DNA of 64,000 bases from Patagioenas fasciata (lineage: Eukaryota; Chordata; Aves; Columbiformes; Columbidae), in assembly GCF_037038585.1 (NCBI RefSeq), contig NC_092520.1:61524001-61588000 (forward strand), read 5' to 3'. The position numbers were made by a program, and so were the translations under genes. The notes below the pieces were generated by a model, which saw nothing but the letters and a program-made list of their open reading frames with translations, ran no database searches and was not told the origin of the DNA. Positions 51,101 through 63,650 of this stretch are shown in pieces; the stretch's first letter is position 1, and the number at the start of each line of letters is the position of its first letter.

Positions 51101-53611
51101 TTTTTCTTTAGTCAGATTCTTTGGTAACAAAGAAGTTGGACTGTACATCAGCTCATGTATTTCACTACTGTTTCTCAGTGTAATCTGACTGCTTAAACTC
51201 AAATTGAACCCCAAACACAAACCAGGAAATCAAAAAGAAATTATGTCTGGACAATATTGCAGTAAATATGATTCAAATGGTTTTGTTTAAAAATGTTAAA
51301 AAGTGTTAATAGATGTATTGAATACCATTTGCAATCATTTAAGATGATATCTCCTTTTTATAAGACATATCCCTTGTTCCATATGTTTTGTTTCCTTTTA
51401 TATCCGTTTCATTGAATTAAAAAACGCCTTTGTGTATGTCAGCTGCATGTTGCTGTCAAGATTTTATTAAGCATACTAGAAACAATCTATATGCAGAATC
51501 ATGCAAATTACAAGAGGGCACTTCATCCAGCAATGTCCATTCTTCTTATTATTATTATTTACCATTGGTGTAGGAGGAGTAGCTTCTGGTTTGGGGGGAA
51601 GTTTGGAAAATGCCTGTGTGATTGACAATTAGACCAGTCACTTCACTATAGCAAGGTCCAGTGGGGCTGGTAGAGGTTGGAAATGAATTTGTAGAAGAGG
51701 CAATAGGAGCTCTGTTTCCCCTCTTTAAGGGCATTGCTGTGTTTTATACATATGGTTCAGATGCTGCTACACTCACATTTTAATGGAACAAATCACAGCG
51801 ACACAGCAAGAAGCAGGCCAGCTACCTTCCTGCTCATGGCTCCATCAAGTGGCCCACATGCTCTATTACAGCCAAGTATGTTTGTCTTTGAACCAGTACC
51901 TTGCTTCTGTTTTAACGAGGTAAATTAAATATGAATAAAGTTGAACAGAAAAATATTGCTCCGTGGCACCAGTTAGGTGTGTCTGAGTCAGATCAGAAGG
52001 ACTTGACAAAAACATTTTGTATTTTCCTATGTTATAAAGTAAGCAGCTTTTGTAGAGCAAATTAGATGTCACGAAAGCCTTTTAACTCCCATTAATATAT
52101 TGAAAGTACAAAAGGAGAGGTTACTCCTGTGTAGCCCTTTAATTTCCTTACTTATAGGTGGCTTTGGGGGATATGACTTTAAAAGGCTCTTAAAAATGAG
52201 AGTTGTCATCTTCAGCATTATTTCTGTCTCCCAACTTTTGATGGTTACAGCACAGACATCTCTCCCACTTTACATGTTGGCTCTAAGAAGAACAGTGATC
52301 TAAAAGTGTCTGTTTCTCTGCGCTGATTGTAAAGAGGAACAAAGGGGGACGAGCGAAGATATACACATCAATACTGCATACAGTTACAGTTAGTCAGATG
52401 AATTGTGCATCTTTTCTCTATCAAGGGGCTTGGAAATATCCCAGGGACATGGCAATAATTACATATTCATAGACTTTCAATTCAAAGAACTACCTCTTTG
52501 AACATCCCCAGACTGAGATTTTGTTGAGGTACCAGATTCTTCTAAGTCTCCTACACTACAACTAAGGAAAGCAAGTAAATTTATTTATGAAACAGAAATA
52601 ATTTTTAAACCTTCTGAACCCTTCTTTAAAACACTCTCTATGGAGCTTAATTTCATTTAGCAAACAGGTTTTATTAGGGGTGACTTGTGAGGACATGACA
52701 TCAAAATTAAAACATTACTTCAGCAATTTACTCTCAATATCACAAGCAGGATTCTCCATATGCCGGAACAGCAAACAAGTGTGCTGGTCTAGGAATTGTC
52801 ATCTAAACCTTCTTGGAAGAACCAGATTTTTAATATTTAGATATCCCATGCTTTCTTAACCTTCTGAATAACTCTAATAGAGGTCAAATAAAACCAGTGA
52901 TGTCCAAAAATAAGACAAAAAAAATGTTAACTCCAGCAATCTGGACTAACATTAAGAATTTATTTTATTTATTTCTTTATTAAATGCATTATGATTCTGA
53001 CCAGTAATCTGGTGTATGTTTACAACAATACAGGGTCTGAAACTGCAGATCCTTTACTGTAGTGTACAAAGCACCATCACTTACATCTTTTATTTTTCTT
53101 TACTTACTTATGAACACCACAGCATCAGCCAAGTAACTTTTCAGTATCCATTCTCTTTTTCCAGATCACGTTCAACACTGGATCCCAGGCAGCCCAATCA
53201 GAAATATTAGGTTTTTTGTGTATAAGAATTTAATAAATTCCTTGAAGATTCATATATAAAGCACCCAGATATGAATTTCCAGTTGTCATCTGGACATTTA
53301 AGCATGGAAAAGCAATGGTTTGTTACCTGTAACACTTACAGATAGGATCTCCTTGGTTTTGGCTACTCTGCATTTAAACATAGAGGATTAGCATTCCTAC
53401 TGGAAACTATTTAATGAAAGGAAACCATATTAATCTATTTTGATGGGGAAAAAGGGTTGGAAATATGCTTTCAAACTACTTAGAAGCCTAAACATACAAA
53501 TAGTCACAGGAATTTTTAAGAATGGCTAAGGTATCTCACTTCTTATTTCATATAAATGAGGCATATTTTAGCATGTGACCTATTTAGACCTAAATCTACA
53601 AACTGAGAGAT
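42141..53611. other. Noncoding stretch, no gene
   Basis: This is about 11 kb of AT-rich unique sequence. It has a perfect 16-bp palindrome at 42651-42666, a T/C-rich patch near 44780-44812, a CAAA-type repeat at 46405-46440, a short TTA run near 51544-51558 and an AT patch near 49316-49340. The largest open frame of the window (163 codons, 44111-44602) lies here but is rich in Phe, Ser and Leu from T-rich DNA and shows no domain. I see no gene. Confidence 0.65.
46405..46440. repeat. CAAA-type low-complexity run
   Basis: AAAC and AAAAC units with several A-insertions. It is a simple repeat. Confidence 0.8.
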
Positions 53612-54400
53612 TACAGAGTCATAGAGACAGAGAGTAAATCAGGTTGGAAGGGACATCTGGAGATGATTTGTCTGGTACAACCCACTGTTCAGCTCAGATC
53701 AGGCTACTCAGAACCTTGTCAAGTTTTCAACATCCCCAAGGACGAAAAATCCACAGCCTCTCTCAACAGCTTTTTTCAGTGTTTCACTGCCCTGTTGTGA
53801 TTTTTTTTCCCCTAATATCTATTCAAAATTTCCCATGTTTCAACTTTTGTCCTTGAGCATTTCCTTCTATGAAGTACCTGAAGGCAGCAACATCTCCTTT
53901 TTGCCATCTCTTCCTAAGAATGAATAAATCCTTCTGTCAGCTTCTGCTTGTACGTCACATACTTTCAAACAACTTAATCATCTCAGTGGTCGTTTCCTGG
54001 GGAACCCAAAACTGGACACAGCACTCCAGATGAAGCAGACAAACACTGAATAACCAAGGAGTAATCACTTCCACCAACCTTCTACCTACATTGCTCCTCA
54101 CACAGCACAGTATGCAGTCAGCTTTCTTTGGTGCAAAGGCACACTGTCTACTCATGCTCATCTTGGTTTCCACTAGGACCCCCGAAGCCTCTCCTGAAAA
54201 GCTGCTTTCCAGTCAGTCCATCCCCAGCCTATACTGGTCTACAGGCTTATTCCTCCCCAGGTGCAAGATTTTGCATTTGATTTTTCTGAACCTCATGAGT
54301 CCTGCCAGCTCATTTCTCTAGCCTGGTAAAATCTCTCTGAACAGCAGTCCTGTGCTGAAGTATATTGACCGCTTTCTTAACTACATATCTCCACATTTGG
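53612..54400 (-). mobile_element. CR1 LINE fragment (antisense), longest in window
   Basis: On plus it opens with ACAGAGTCATAGAGAC and CAGGTTGGAAGGGACAT, the reverse of a CR1 3' end. It then passes through blocks typical of inverted CR1 ORF2: AAAACTGGACACAGCACTCC near 54008, AAAGGCACACTG, TGGTTTCCACTAGGACCCCC, AAAGCTGCTTTCCAGTCAGT, CCCAGGTGCAAGATTTTGCA and TGAACCTCATGAGTCCTGCC. About 790 bases are kept, longer than the other copies, and many stops and indels rule out a product. The distal end near TATATTGACCGC at 54360-54400 is approximate. Confidence 0.92.
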
Positions 54401-57400
54401 GGGATGAACACTTAAAATTCATATACCTGACTCCATCATGATGACTCCAAGCACCATAGCTATAGAATTCTACTGCCAAAAGAGATAATAAAGCACCTCT
54501 GACAACTTACTGAAATTTATAGTAAGGACACAACAGGCAACACCAAAAAAAGATACATTTCACTTGAATCTCTCCCTTCCAGAGCTTAGGTTCAATAGCT
54601 GCATAGTGATCTAGGATGAGGGGATCTCTTAAGGACAGTTGCAATAAAGCAGTAGTAATCCTTCCAAAAAAACCCAGAGATGTTTTTTTGCCTCTTCCCC
54701 ACCTGAGGAGTGTCCAGTCCTACATCTCTAAACTTCCAGAAGAGTTTCATAAGCCTTGGACTTACCATTCAGGATGGTGAGAAGATATTCCTGACTTTTC
54801 CTAGTAAAAGACCTACGAGATTGCAACAAATGAAAGCATTTCATAAGACAAAGTAATGTAGGTACAAGAAGGAGCTAAATAAAGAAGTTAGGCACTCAAC
54901 TCATTTTGGAGTTCTACTCAGTGGTCTCTGGAAAGAGAGCAAGCATATATTTTACAGTAAACAGTCACTGGATAAAGGCATGAGAATTTAAATGCAAAAG
55001 GAAAGAGTAATTATGTTGACACCCAACAACACTACTCATTAATAAGTTAAAATATTTGTGCTGCTTATCAGGCATATATCAATCTATTTAAATTTGTGAT
55101 CAGTATACAATATTGATAAACAATTCTAAATGTTACTTTATTATTCACCCTGAAGTGTGTTTAATGATTTATAGATTTGGCATCTTTCACCTCACAAAAT
55201 AACTGCTTTGAAATCTTGGGCTGCTGTGAAACATGAATGAGGTTCAACTGAATAACAGTATCAGAGTCTGACCTCCACATAATTAAAAGATCACATATAT
55301 TTTAAACACTTCTGATTTCGGTGGAGTGTGCTACTTTTTTTTTTTTTTTTGGTTATGATATTAAAAATTAGTAAACACTATTGTAAAGATGTCAAAAATT
55401 ATGTAGTGTGGATTTTTTGTCTTCTTTTAGTAGTATGACATTATTTACAAAGTTATTGTTACTAAACCTATTAGTTGCTACAGCATTACAATAAGCCACG
55501 CAATTTTTCACTTCTAAAGCCAGACTGTTCGGTATAATATTAAAATTAATTAATTTTAGTGCTAGTTTCTGTTTATTTAATTTGAGATTTAAATATTAGA
55601 AGACAACTTGATTACTAATGCAAATCAGTTGTAGAAGACGAGTCTGTTTCATGTTTGAATCAAAGTTAACTACAAAAATGATTGCTAAAATGTAACCAGA
55701 CCTAGTCGAATGCTTTTTAATGGTTAGAAATGGTTTCTGCTGCTTAGTGCACATCTGCTATTCATTCTAATCTGAATTTGGTAATTCATTAAATAGAATA
55801 AAATAGAAAACAACATTATGAACTCAAGTTTCAATATCTCATTTTACGTTCAAACTGTAGGGAAGATTTTGTGGGACTGATTGTGGAACTTCTTATGATA
55901 AAGCCACAGACTTTTTCATTATCCTTCTTAGCATCTTTTTTATCTCTTGAAAGGTGAGTTCCCTAATTGGTTTTATCCATAGCAAAGAGAAATATCCCCT
56001 TTTAGTCTTTGAATACCTATTTCCGTAGAATTTTGTTAAATTTAAAAGGCTAGATTCCTAAAAGTATTTTGGTTTCTCAAGCAGGTCATGCTTGACTTGT
56101 TTGTTCTCCCTGATCTCAAGCATCTTTTACCCTCTGTTGCACAGAAGCAAAGATTTGTCAGGCAGAGTTTAAATTGTACAAAATCTACCTTGAAGGTCTT
56201 GCAATTTTATGTGAGAAAAAAATGAGCTATATAGGCAATGTGAGATCGTTTGATAGCAAAAACAGACTTAATAGGACAGTCTCTATTTATTGCAAGCCAA
56301 AAACTTTCCAGGACTTTGTTACAGCAAACTAGAGCAATTACAAGGAACACAGTTTGCAGAATTCATACAGTAGTTCTCCTTTTCTGAATATGTTGTCCAA
56401 TGCTAATAAAGACAAATTGTTACAGACACTAATGACAATTTCCTACTGATTTATGACTTTCATCCTGCTGCCTTTCTTGCCACAATAAGCACAGCTCCCT
56501 AACACCCGCAGAGCAAGAGAGAGCACTGAATGTGGCAGTTTGAATCTAAATGTATGTTGACTGACTCACCAACACATGTGTTTTGACTAGCCAAACAGTG
56601 TATATTGCACTAAATAGAATATAGAAAAGATGTATTAGGAAATTATTTTAAGACTGATGATATTATAATACGTATTATACAACATTCAAGTATTTAGAGA
56701 TCAAAATCTCCCAGTGCTAGAATGAATCTTTCAGTGACATTAATGCATTATTTCAACATAGAAATTTTTTAATCATTCATTAGAAATTAAACACATTGTT
56801 GTAACACATATATTTTACAACATTAAGTTTGGTGGATGTGTCTACTTTACATGTTAAGTACAAATCAAGCCACGGAAGTGTCAAAGGCTTGGGTAATTTT
56901 CCTTTCAGCTTACATGTCTAATTATAGCTGAGTAACTTGGTAATTAACTACTATACCTGCAAACATTAAACTACCTAAAACTTAAGATTTTCATATTTTT
57001 TAATAGGTATATATTATGTAGCTGCTGCCAGTGAGATTACTAACACTTGAACCATAGGGAATGGATGATCCTTTGACTCCTTGGACTAAGACACCAAGAA
57101 AGTGATACAAACTCGGAAAGGCTGATCTTGAGATTTCAGTTCTCTAGACTTTGAAGTCAAAGTGGGGCTATTCTTTTGCTTCCTTGAACTTCCACTCAGC
57201 TAATGTTCTAGTATGGTGAAGTTGCTGACAAAGTCATAGATTTAAAAAAGAAAAAACATCAGCAGCACACTTCACAGGGTTGCATTGCCAACTCCACCTT
57301 TGACAGTCAGTAGTAAAATCAAACCCACTCTATGAGTTTGCCCACATCCCCAGTGGATCCATACCTGCTGGGCAGATGACTGAGTGATCCTTCAAAGAAG

Positions 57401-57458
57401 CTGATCAAAGGGTTCATTTTCTCCTTTAAACCCTAGGTCAGAGGAGCAGAGCTTCTCC
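54401..57458. other. Noncoding stretch, no gene
   Basis: This is AT-rich unique sequence with a poly-T run at 55335-55350. No open frame here reaches even 65 codons. No repeat family is recognised. Confidence 0.65.
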
Positions 57459-57552
57459 TGTGCAAACAAAGAAACAAAGACAAAACTAACAACGACAACG
57501 AAACCACCACCACCACCAACAACAACAACAAACAACAACAACAACAAACACC
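57459..57552. repeat. AAC / ACC trinucleotide-rich repeat
   Basis: CAAAGAAACAAAGACAAAAC-type sequence leads into ACAACGACAACG, then five ACC units, then AAC units broken by extra A. It is a mixed, partly decayed trinucleotide repeat and lies upstream of the GC-richer block that ends in repeat copy B. Confidence 0.85.
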
Positions 57553-57857
57553 AAGCATGTCCCAAAGTGTGCCTATTCTTCTTCTGAAGGTAGGACTATC
57601 TGATGATCACAGGGTGCATCAGCAGCCCCTGACAAGGCGAGCAATGAACCAGGTCCAGGGTCCATCCAGACAGTCCTGTCAGGAGCGAAAAGAGACTGGG
57701 ACAGAAACAGGACTGAAGAAAAGGCAGCAACTTCAGTCCAAAATCTGTCAGGGAGACTGAGCCACATGAACCACAGGGCCCATCCCATCTAGGAGGTAGG
57801 CCATCTACAAGATCAGTCTGAGGTCCATCTGGGAGATGGGACCAGAAACAAGAATGA

Positions 57858-57985
57858 CTACAACACAGCTCAGGAAGGGAATTAAGGCTGAGCTGAAATG
57901 GGACCCATGGGATGGGGGAGAGGGTAGACCCCAGGGAAGACTGGGCAGGGACTGAAATGCCTGTTAATGCCCTCAGGCCTCTGAC
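57858..57985 (+). repeat. GC-rich interspersed repeat, copy B
   Basis: Matches the block at 19714-19850 in the same order: ACTACA start, GCTGAAATGGG, a GGATGGGGGAGAGGGTAG block, CCCCAGGGAAG, CTGGGCAGGGAC and a CCTCAGG end. Similarity is moderate, around two thirds by eye. The region just upstream (57560-57857) is also above local GC and may belong to the same element. Probably an old retroviral-type repeat; family not established. Confidence 0.55.
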
Positions 57986-58119
57986 AACCTGCTACCCCAA
58001 AGTCTTGTGCAGTTCTGTAAAAGAAAAGTCAACTATGCTGAGCTACACACAGAAGCTCAGCTTATTTGAATGCATGCTGGTTTAAAATTAAGTGCTGTTT
58101 GCTGGTTTAATTGACTGAG

Positions 58120-58153
58120 CCAGCATCAGTCTTTTCCATCATACTGATGCTGG
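58120..58153. repeat. 11-bp perfect inverted repeat
   Basis: CCAGCATCAGT (58120-58130) pairs with ACTGATGCTGG (58143-58153) across a 12-base spacer. The hairpin is short and has no known family. By chance about one such structure could occur in a window this size. Confidence 0.7.
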
Positions 58154-58245
58154 GCATTTCTCCAGCTGCAAAGCTGTCTCTGAAAGAATGGTCCTGGCGT
58201 GTATTGACAAGGGTCCCGTTATCTTCTGGACAAACAAGTTGCTTC

Positions 58246-58314
58246 CCTCTGCAAATGTGTCATTTTGTACAGTTATGCACAAAATGACACAGCTGCTTTG
58301 GAGCTCAGCAGAGG
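58246..58314. repeat. Compound hairpin, 12-bp inner and 7-bp outer stem
   Basis: The inner arms GTGTCATTTTGT (58257-58268) and ACAAAATGACAC (58279-58290) pair perfectly around a 10-base loop. The outer arms CCTCTGC (58246-58252) and GCAGAGG (58308-58314) also pair perfectly. The middle part is asymmetric, with 17 unpaired bases on the 3' side. The size is in the range of a microRNA precursor, but the asymmetry argues against a regular one. Confidence 0.7.
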
Positions 58315-61300
58315 CATTTTTTTGTAGTGACCACCTGTAAGGCAAGCAGATATTGTGGATATCACTGAAAGAGGAGAGCTGGAGAGTTAGGTGGTTTGCT
58401 GATGCCCTGTAGTTACCATCAGGTGACACTATATCTAGGATCAAGGGTTTGCGCTACATCATATCTGCCTCTAAACTGGTCTTCTTCATAATAGAGCCAA
58501 AGTGAGAATGAGCATATATATAGTGTGGACAGAAGACGAGGTCATAACCAAGGTGTTCCAGTGTGACAGAAGGGGATACCCACTGATAGCAGGTGCTAAC
58601 TAGTGCAGCTTTTGCAGTTTTGAAGAGTTATGCTACTTCATCCCTCCTGGTTTTCAACTGTCAGCTTGTCATCAGCCAAATTACAAACTAAGAGACCACT
58701 GATTTTCAAAACTCGACGACCTTTTCATATTAATCATTAATTCATTTTTCTACCTATTTAAAATATTCTGCTTCTATTTTAAGAAAAACCTTAAGAAACA
58801 GCCTGCATTAGTTTCCATATACTCTATATTACCTGACACAAATAAGACCCACTTGTATAGTTAGCTAAACCACTTCACTCAATGTTAGGAGACCAAAATC
58901 CTTGACCCTTGCTACCAGGCCATCAAACCTCTGGAGCATGCACTCTAAATACAGGCAATACATCCAGCTTTCCTCTTTCTGCCAGTAGCCCTTTGCTCAA
59001 GTAGGGAGCAATCACGGAAGAAGTGACCACAGAAAAATTCAAGTGACTCTTCCCTGTTCTCCTTCCTGGATGCTTCTGTTATATCAACAGTAAGTACCCT
59101 GGGCTGGTTCAGAGGGTTTCACTTAAATGCTCATCAAACATGATGAGAAGATTTTTACTTTTCCAAGACAGAAAGAATAGCTTGAAAAGTAAAATGACTT
59201 CTGAGGAAGACTGCAGAAATAGAGTCATTTGTTCCCTGAGTCATGAAATAGTAATATGCTTCCTGGCTCCTAGACAGCAGCAAGAAAATACAGCAGAAGT
59301 AAAGCTCTGCAAAGAGTAGAAATGCGATGATTTTGGAGTAAAACCCAACTGAGAAAATAGGCATGCCAGGAAAATGGTTGCTGCCAGATGTCCAGGAAAT
59401 GACAACAGCATGAAAAAGCTTAATATAGGCAGAGATGGATACGTGACAAAATAAGAACAGGAAAGAGATGCTGTCCTCATGAGGAACTAAGTGGACTAAC
59501 GCATTCTTAACTGTCTTTTAAAGATCATTACAGCAAAGTTGGTATCAACTTTGGATGTAAGCACCTACTATTCTCTACAGTGAGATTTAGGCACTAAAGA
59601 AAAAAGGTGAATGCAAAAGAGAAGAGAAAAGGAACCAATGGATTACAAAGATGAAGACAGAATGAAAACAAGACAGACAAAAGTTATCAACTTAACAACG
59701 CAAACTAATTTCAACGGTCTGAATCACTAGCTTGTTGACATTTCTGAACACCTTTATGCAGTTATCTAATAAAAACTAATTTCCTGTGAACAGAGGCATA
59801 TTATAACAATTAAGGAGTAATTACCAACTTCATTTGATTATTACTGTTAATGCTTTAAAAAATCTTTGTAGTTTCGGAATACAATTGGCAAAATCTTATA
59901 TTACTATATATTCAAAATTGAAAGCAATCATCCTCATGCTTATATATCAAACACATAATTAATTATTCAGGCACTCCTGTGTTCTTTCAGATACCCTGCA
60001 GTGCTCTAGGGAAACATTTCTAGAAAAAGCCAATAGGTCAAGGAAAATTTTATTATGGTATTTACATAAGTATCTCAGAGAATATCCTTTTCTGCTACAC
60101 TGGAAAATCTGACAACATTTCCTAACAGGTTCCCTGAAAAACATGTAGCAATTAGGCTGAAATCATTTACTTAACACAGACTTGGGTCTGAAGGAAGCAA
60201 ATATTAACAAATACAGCAAGTGAAACCTCATTGTCCCAAATCTAATTATGTAGTCACCTAATTAACATCGATTGTCTAATTAATTAATATTAGTATATCC
60301 CCCATTGTCCCTCTCTTCTTTCATTCTGTAGAAGCTAGGATGTGCATTTGAATATGCTCTTAATTACGTGACTCATTTCTTCAAGTCTTTAACGAGGATA
60401 GCTAACCTACCAGCAGTACAAACTAACTTAAAACCAGTTTTTAAAAATACCTCTGAATTTCGGAGCAATTTCATTTTGTATATTTTTAAGATATGATCTG
60501 TGTAATATATTAATTCAGAGAAGAGTCAACGTGTCAGAGAAAATTTCAATCAGATCTTTGTCATAAACTGGGCTTCAAATTAAATTTACAGAATACTGCC
60601 TAGCATGACCCAGCCTGATGCAGCCACTGTTGATAGTGGCTCCCCACCCTAACTGACCTGCTAATAAAATGTAGGATTAAAGCTCATGACTCGGGATTGA
60701 ACACATTTCAAATTGGCTTTTTAGGTGGAATAGGGAAGAGCTTTCTATGTCAGTATTATGGATCAGCTTCTGAGGCTGTAATGGATAGAATTTTTCTTTC
60801 CATAATGTTTGCAGCCAGTTTGGTTGCTTTCTCACAAAAAACAGTGTGCAGACCTTCATCTCCATTTTGGAGAACTTCATAGGCTCTAGCATATTATATG
60901 CATGCATTTTTTTTCCTTTGCTGTCACATTTATAGTATAATATTGAATCTTAATGTTCTAATTGGGAAGGGTTGAGCGAACAGCCACTTGTGAAGAGAAT
61001 TGTAAGAAGTAACTTCACTGAATGTAAAAATTGGTTCATCTGAGCCTTTCTTCTTATGTCCTACTCGTGTACTTTTGTTCTTAGCTAGGCAAGTTTTCTT
61101 CATGAGGATCAGGTTATTTGAAGTGCTGGGTGATAATGAACTTTCTCTCTTGACACCTCACTCAGAGCTTTCCTGCTTATCATCTCCTTTCCAGAAGGAC
61201 TCCTTCAGGTCAGCACACATGAGGATTTGGGTCTTCTGCATTTCAGTGGTGGAACTGCTAGTTCAAGACTACTAGAGCCATACTCATACTGGAAGACAAT

Positions 61301-61405
61301 TCTTAGCCGAACTCCATCTCTGGTGCTTTGCTCCACACCTTGCTAACCTGGATTATACATGCAATAACAGATTTTACTTACATCTACCAACTGAATGTCT
61401 AGTCA

Positions 61406-61489
61406 TTTTTTTTCTTTTTTTTTCTTTTTTCTTTTTTTTTCTTTTTTTTTTCGTTTTTCTTTTTTTTTTCTTTTCTTTTTTTTTTTTTC
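61406..61489. repeat. Long T-rich pyrimidine tract
   Basis: About 84 bases of T-runs (5-13 long) separated by single C, with one CG interruption near 61452. It is followed at once by AG, so the end reads as a TTTTTTCAG splice-acceptor-like sequence, though no exon is recognised downstream. On the minus strand it is an A-rich run that might be an expanded retroposon tail. Confidence 0.9.
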
Positions 61490-63549
61490 AGACAGGACAT
61501 GCAATAGATTAAATAACCAAAACCACTTCCTGACATCACCGACATAAGAGGGAAGCTGGACAGGATTTAGGGACACACTAGTTTTCTTCTCTATCCTCTA
61601 CCAAGCCCACATAAAATGCAAGTCACGGGGTGGACAATACCTGCGATAACTGAAGCGGTTTAGAAAGGATCAGACATTGTCACCTGCTAAAAGACCAGCT
61701 TGACGTTTTTTTATTATTCAGTGAGTCTTAGGGTTGTGCAGATGTTGCAGTGTACACTATGCTCACAGGTGCCTCACTCTGTTAGATTTCAGTTTTTCTG
61801 CCCTTTAATATGAAAAATCAGACAGGAAACATTACTGCCTCTGTGACCTTTGTGCCGGTAAGCTTCTCTAGAGCATCCTGCAGTAGGCTTTACTTCACCT
61901 CATTTTACAGCATATGCCTAAGAGACAAGTTATCAGTTTTTGCAAGCAATACAGCTCCCTTACTGTGCTTTCCCAGCCACTCCCAGGGGTAAGATCAATA
62001 TCTCAGTTTTAAAAAGAAATGTTGTGGTGCTTACATAAGAAAAAAGTAATGGCTATGGCTCTTGTGCACAGCAGAAGCAGAGGTACTGCAGAGAGGTATT
62101 ACACTCGCTTCCCTTGACAACTTTACCAATATCTTTCAAACCATATAACAAGCCTTATTTTGGTCCCAGCATCTTCAGCACAAGAGAATAATTGTTTATG
62201 CACTGTATTAAGTAGGGGCCTCAATGTAAACTATAGTATAAGTCTTGACAAGAGCTTCCAGAGCTTCTCTGCCTCCAGGCAGGAGTTGGCTGCATTGGCT
62301 GTTAGTCTATAGGCTCATACTGGATGTTTTTCTGTGGCACAGTGTTACTTTTGAGTGGAATAGCTTCAAACTAATGTGTAGAAAGTACCCCCTGCCTCTT
62401 CCCTTTTAGCCTGGAGACTTCGTGTATCTATAGGAAAAGAAGATTTCAAAGGCAACAAATGAGCAGCCTGCTGGATGAGTGATTTACCTATTAGGCTACT
62501 ATAAAAAAAGCAGTAACCATAGCCTTTCTGGCACTACGGTCTGAAAAAGCAAGAGATGATTTCTGCTCTGTTATCAAGATATGATTTAAAGCGTGGAGCC
62601 AAAGAGAAAAGAGTCATCTCCCTGTAATCTTGAGTGGGCATCACAGCTCTGGATGGCACCAAGAAGTGAGCATTTCGCACTGCCAAACTCTCTCCATGTT
62701 CTGCATGTGCCCTGCACAGGACTCCAAATCACCCTCCAGGATCTGACCTTTTGTAAATTACATAGAGTAAGTCATAGCATAGCAGCACCTACTAGTGTCT
62801 TGGGGCACAGTTTTATGAGTTGCATTCTTTACTGTCTCAATATCCTCTCTGGCACAGTTGTAGCCCATGTAGCCCCTACATAATTTGTTCATGTTTATAT
62901 TTTTTTCCTCCATTAGAGTAGAATTTGCTGGAGTTGATAAAGATAACACTTGCTTCTAGTTCTGGTCTTACCTAACCCATTATAAAGGGCATGTTTTCAC
63001 CTTTCATTTAGACACAGAAACTTCCATTAACACAATACAAGCATTTTGCTGAAAGATGTACAGACTTACAGTGAATGTACATTAGAGATATTATGGCTTG
63101 TACATAATGCACTTTCTTTCTCTTAGATAACAATAGCAGAACTAAGTACCTATAATTTCCTTTAACTTCAAAATCTAGAGACAATAAAGGGTCAAAGAAA
63201 AATAACTGAATGAAAAAGTGATTGTCAGAAGGCCTCTGTTGTCTTTAGTGGGCTTCATGCCTCTCTCTGTAAGAAAGTGTTTGAGAGCCTAAAAAGAGGC
63301 AAAAAAAGAGAAAGGCAAAGTAACCCAATAAATACATATATATGCTTTTTCCATGAGGCAGAGCACAAATCTACCACTGTCTTTGAGGGCATTAATGCAT
63401 TGCTACTTTTAGCAAGATCAATAGATAGGAAACCTTATTTGTAGCAGTAGGGAGCATTCTCAGGCTATATCTGTGCAGACGCCTTGCATGATATCTGGCA
63501 AAGATTTGTATTTATTTGTGTTTTTAAGCCAGAGACTGAGTATCTTAAA

Positions 63550-63650
63550 ATCATAGAAATGTTGACTGGAAGGGAGCTCTAACAGTCCTCTAGTTCAGCC
63601 TCCCATTTGAAGCAGCTTTATCAGGAGCACTACACCAGGTCAGCTGTGAT
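63550..63650 (-). mobile_element. CR1 LINE 3' end fragment (antisense)
   Basis: AATCATAGAAATGTTGACTG, then GGAAGGGAGCTCTAACAGTC and TCTAGTTCAGCCTCCC, reverse of the CR1 terminal region (GGAGGNTGGACTAGA...CCTTCC...ATTCTATGATT). Only about 100 bases are recognisable, and the right edge fades after CAGGTCAGCTGTGATGAC. It has no coding content. Confidence 0.85.

Larger units (their letters stand above)
57986..63549. other. Noncoding stretch, no gene
   Basis: Contains two inverted repeats (58120-58153 and 58257-58290), a 101-codon minus-strand open frame over them (58139-58444) with no recognised domain, a homeodomain-motif-rich patch near 60210-60375 and the long pyrimidine tract at 61406-61489. 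The remainder is unique AT-rich sequence without a visible gene. Confidence 0.65.
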
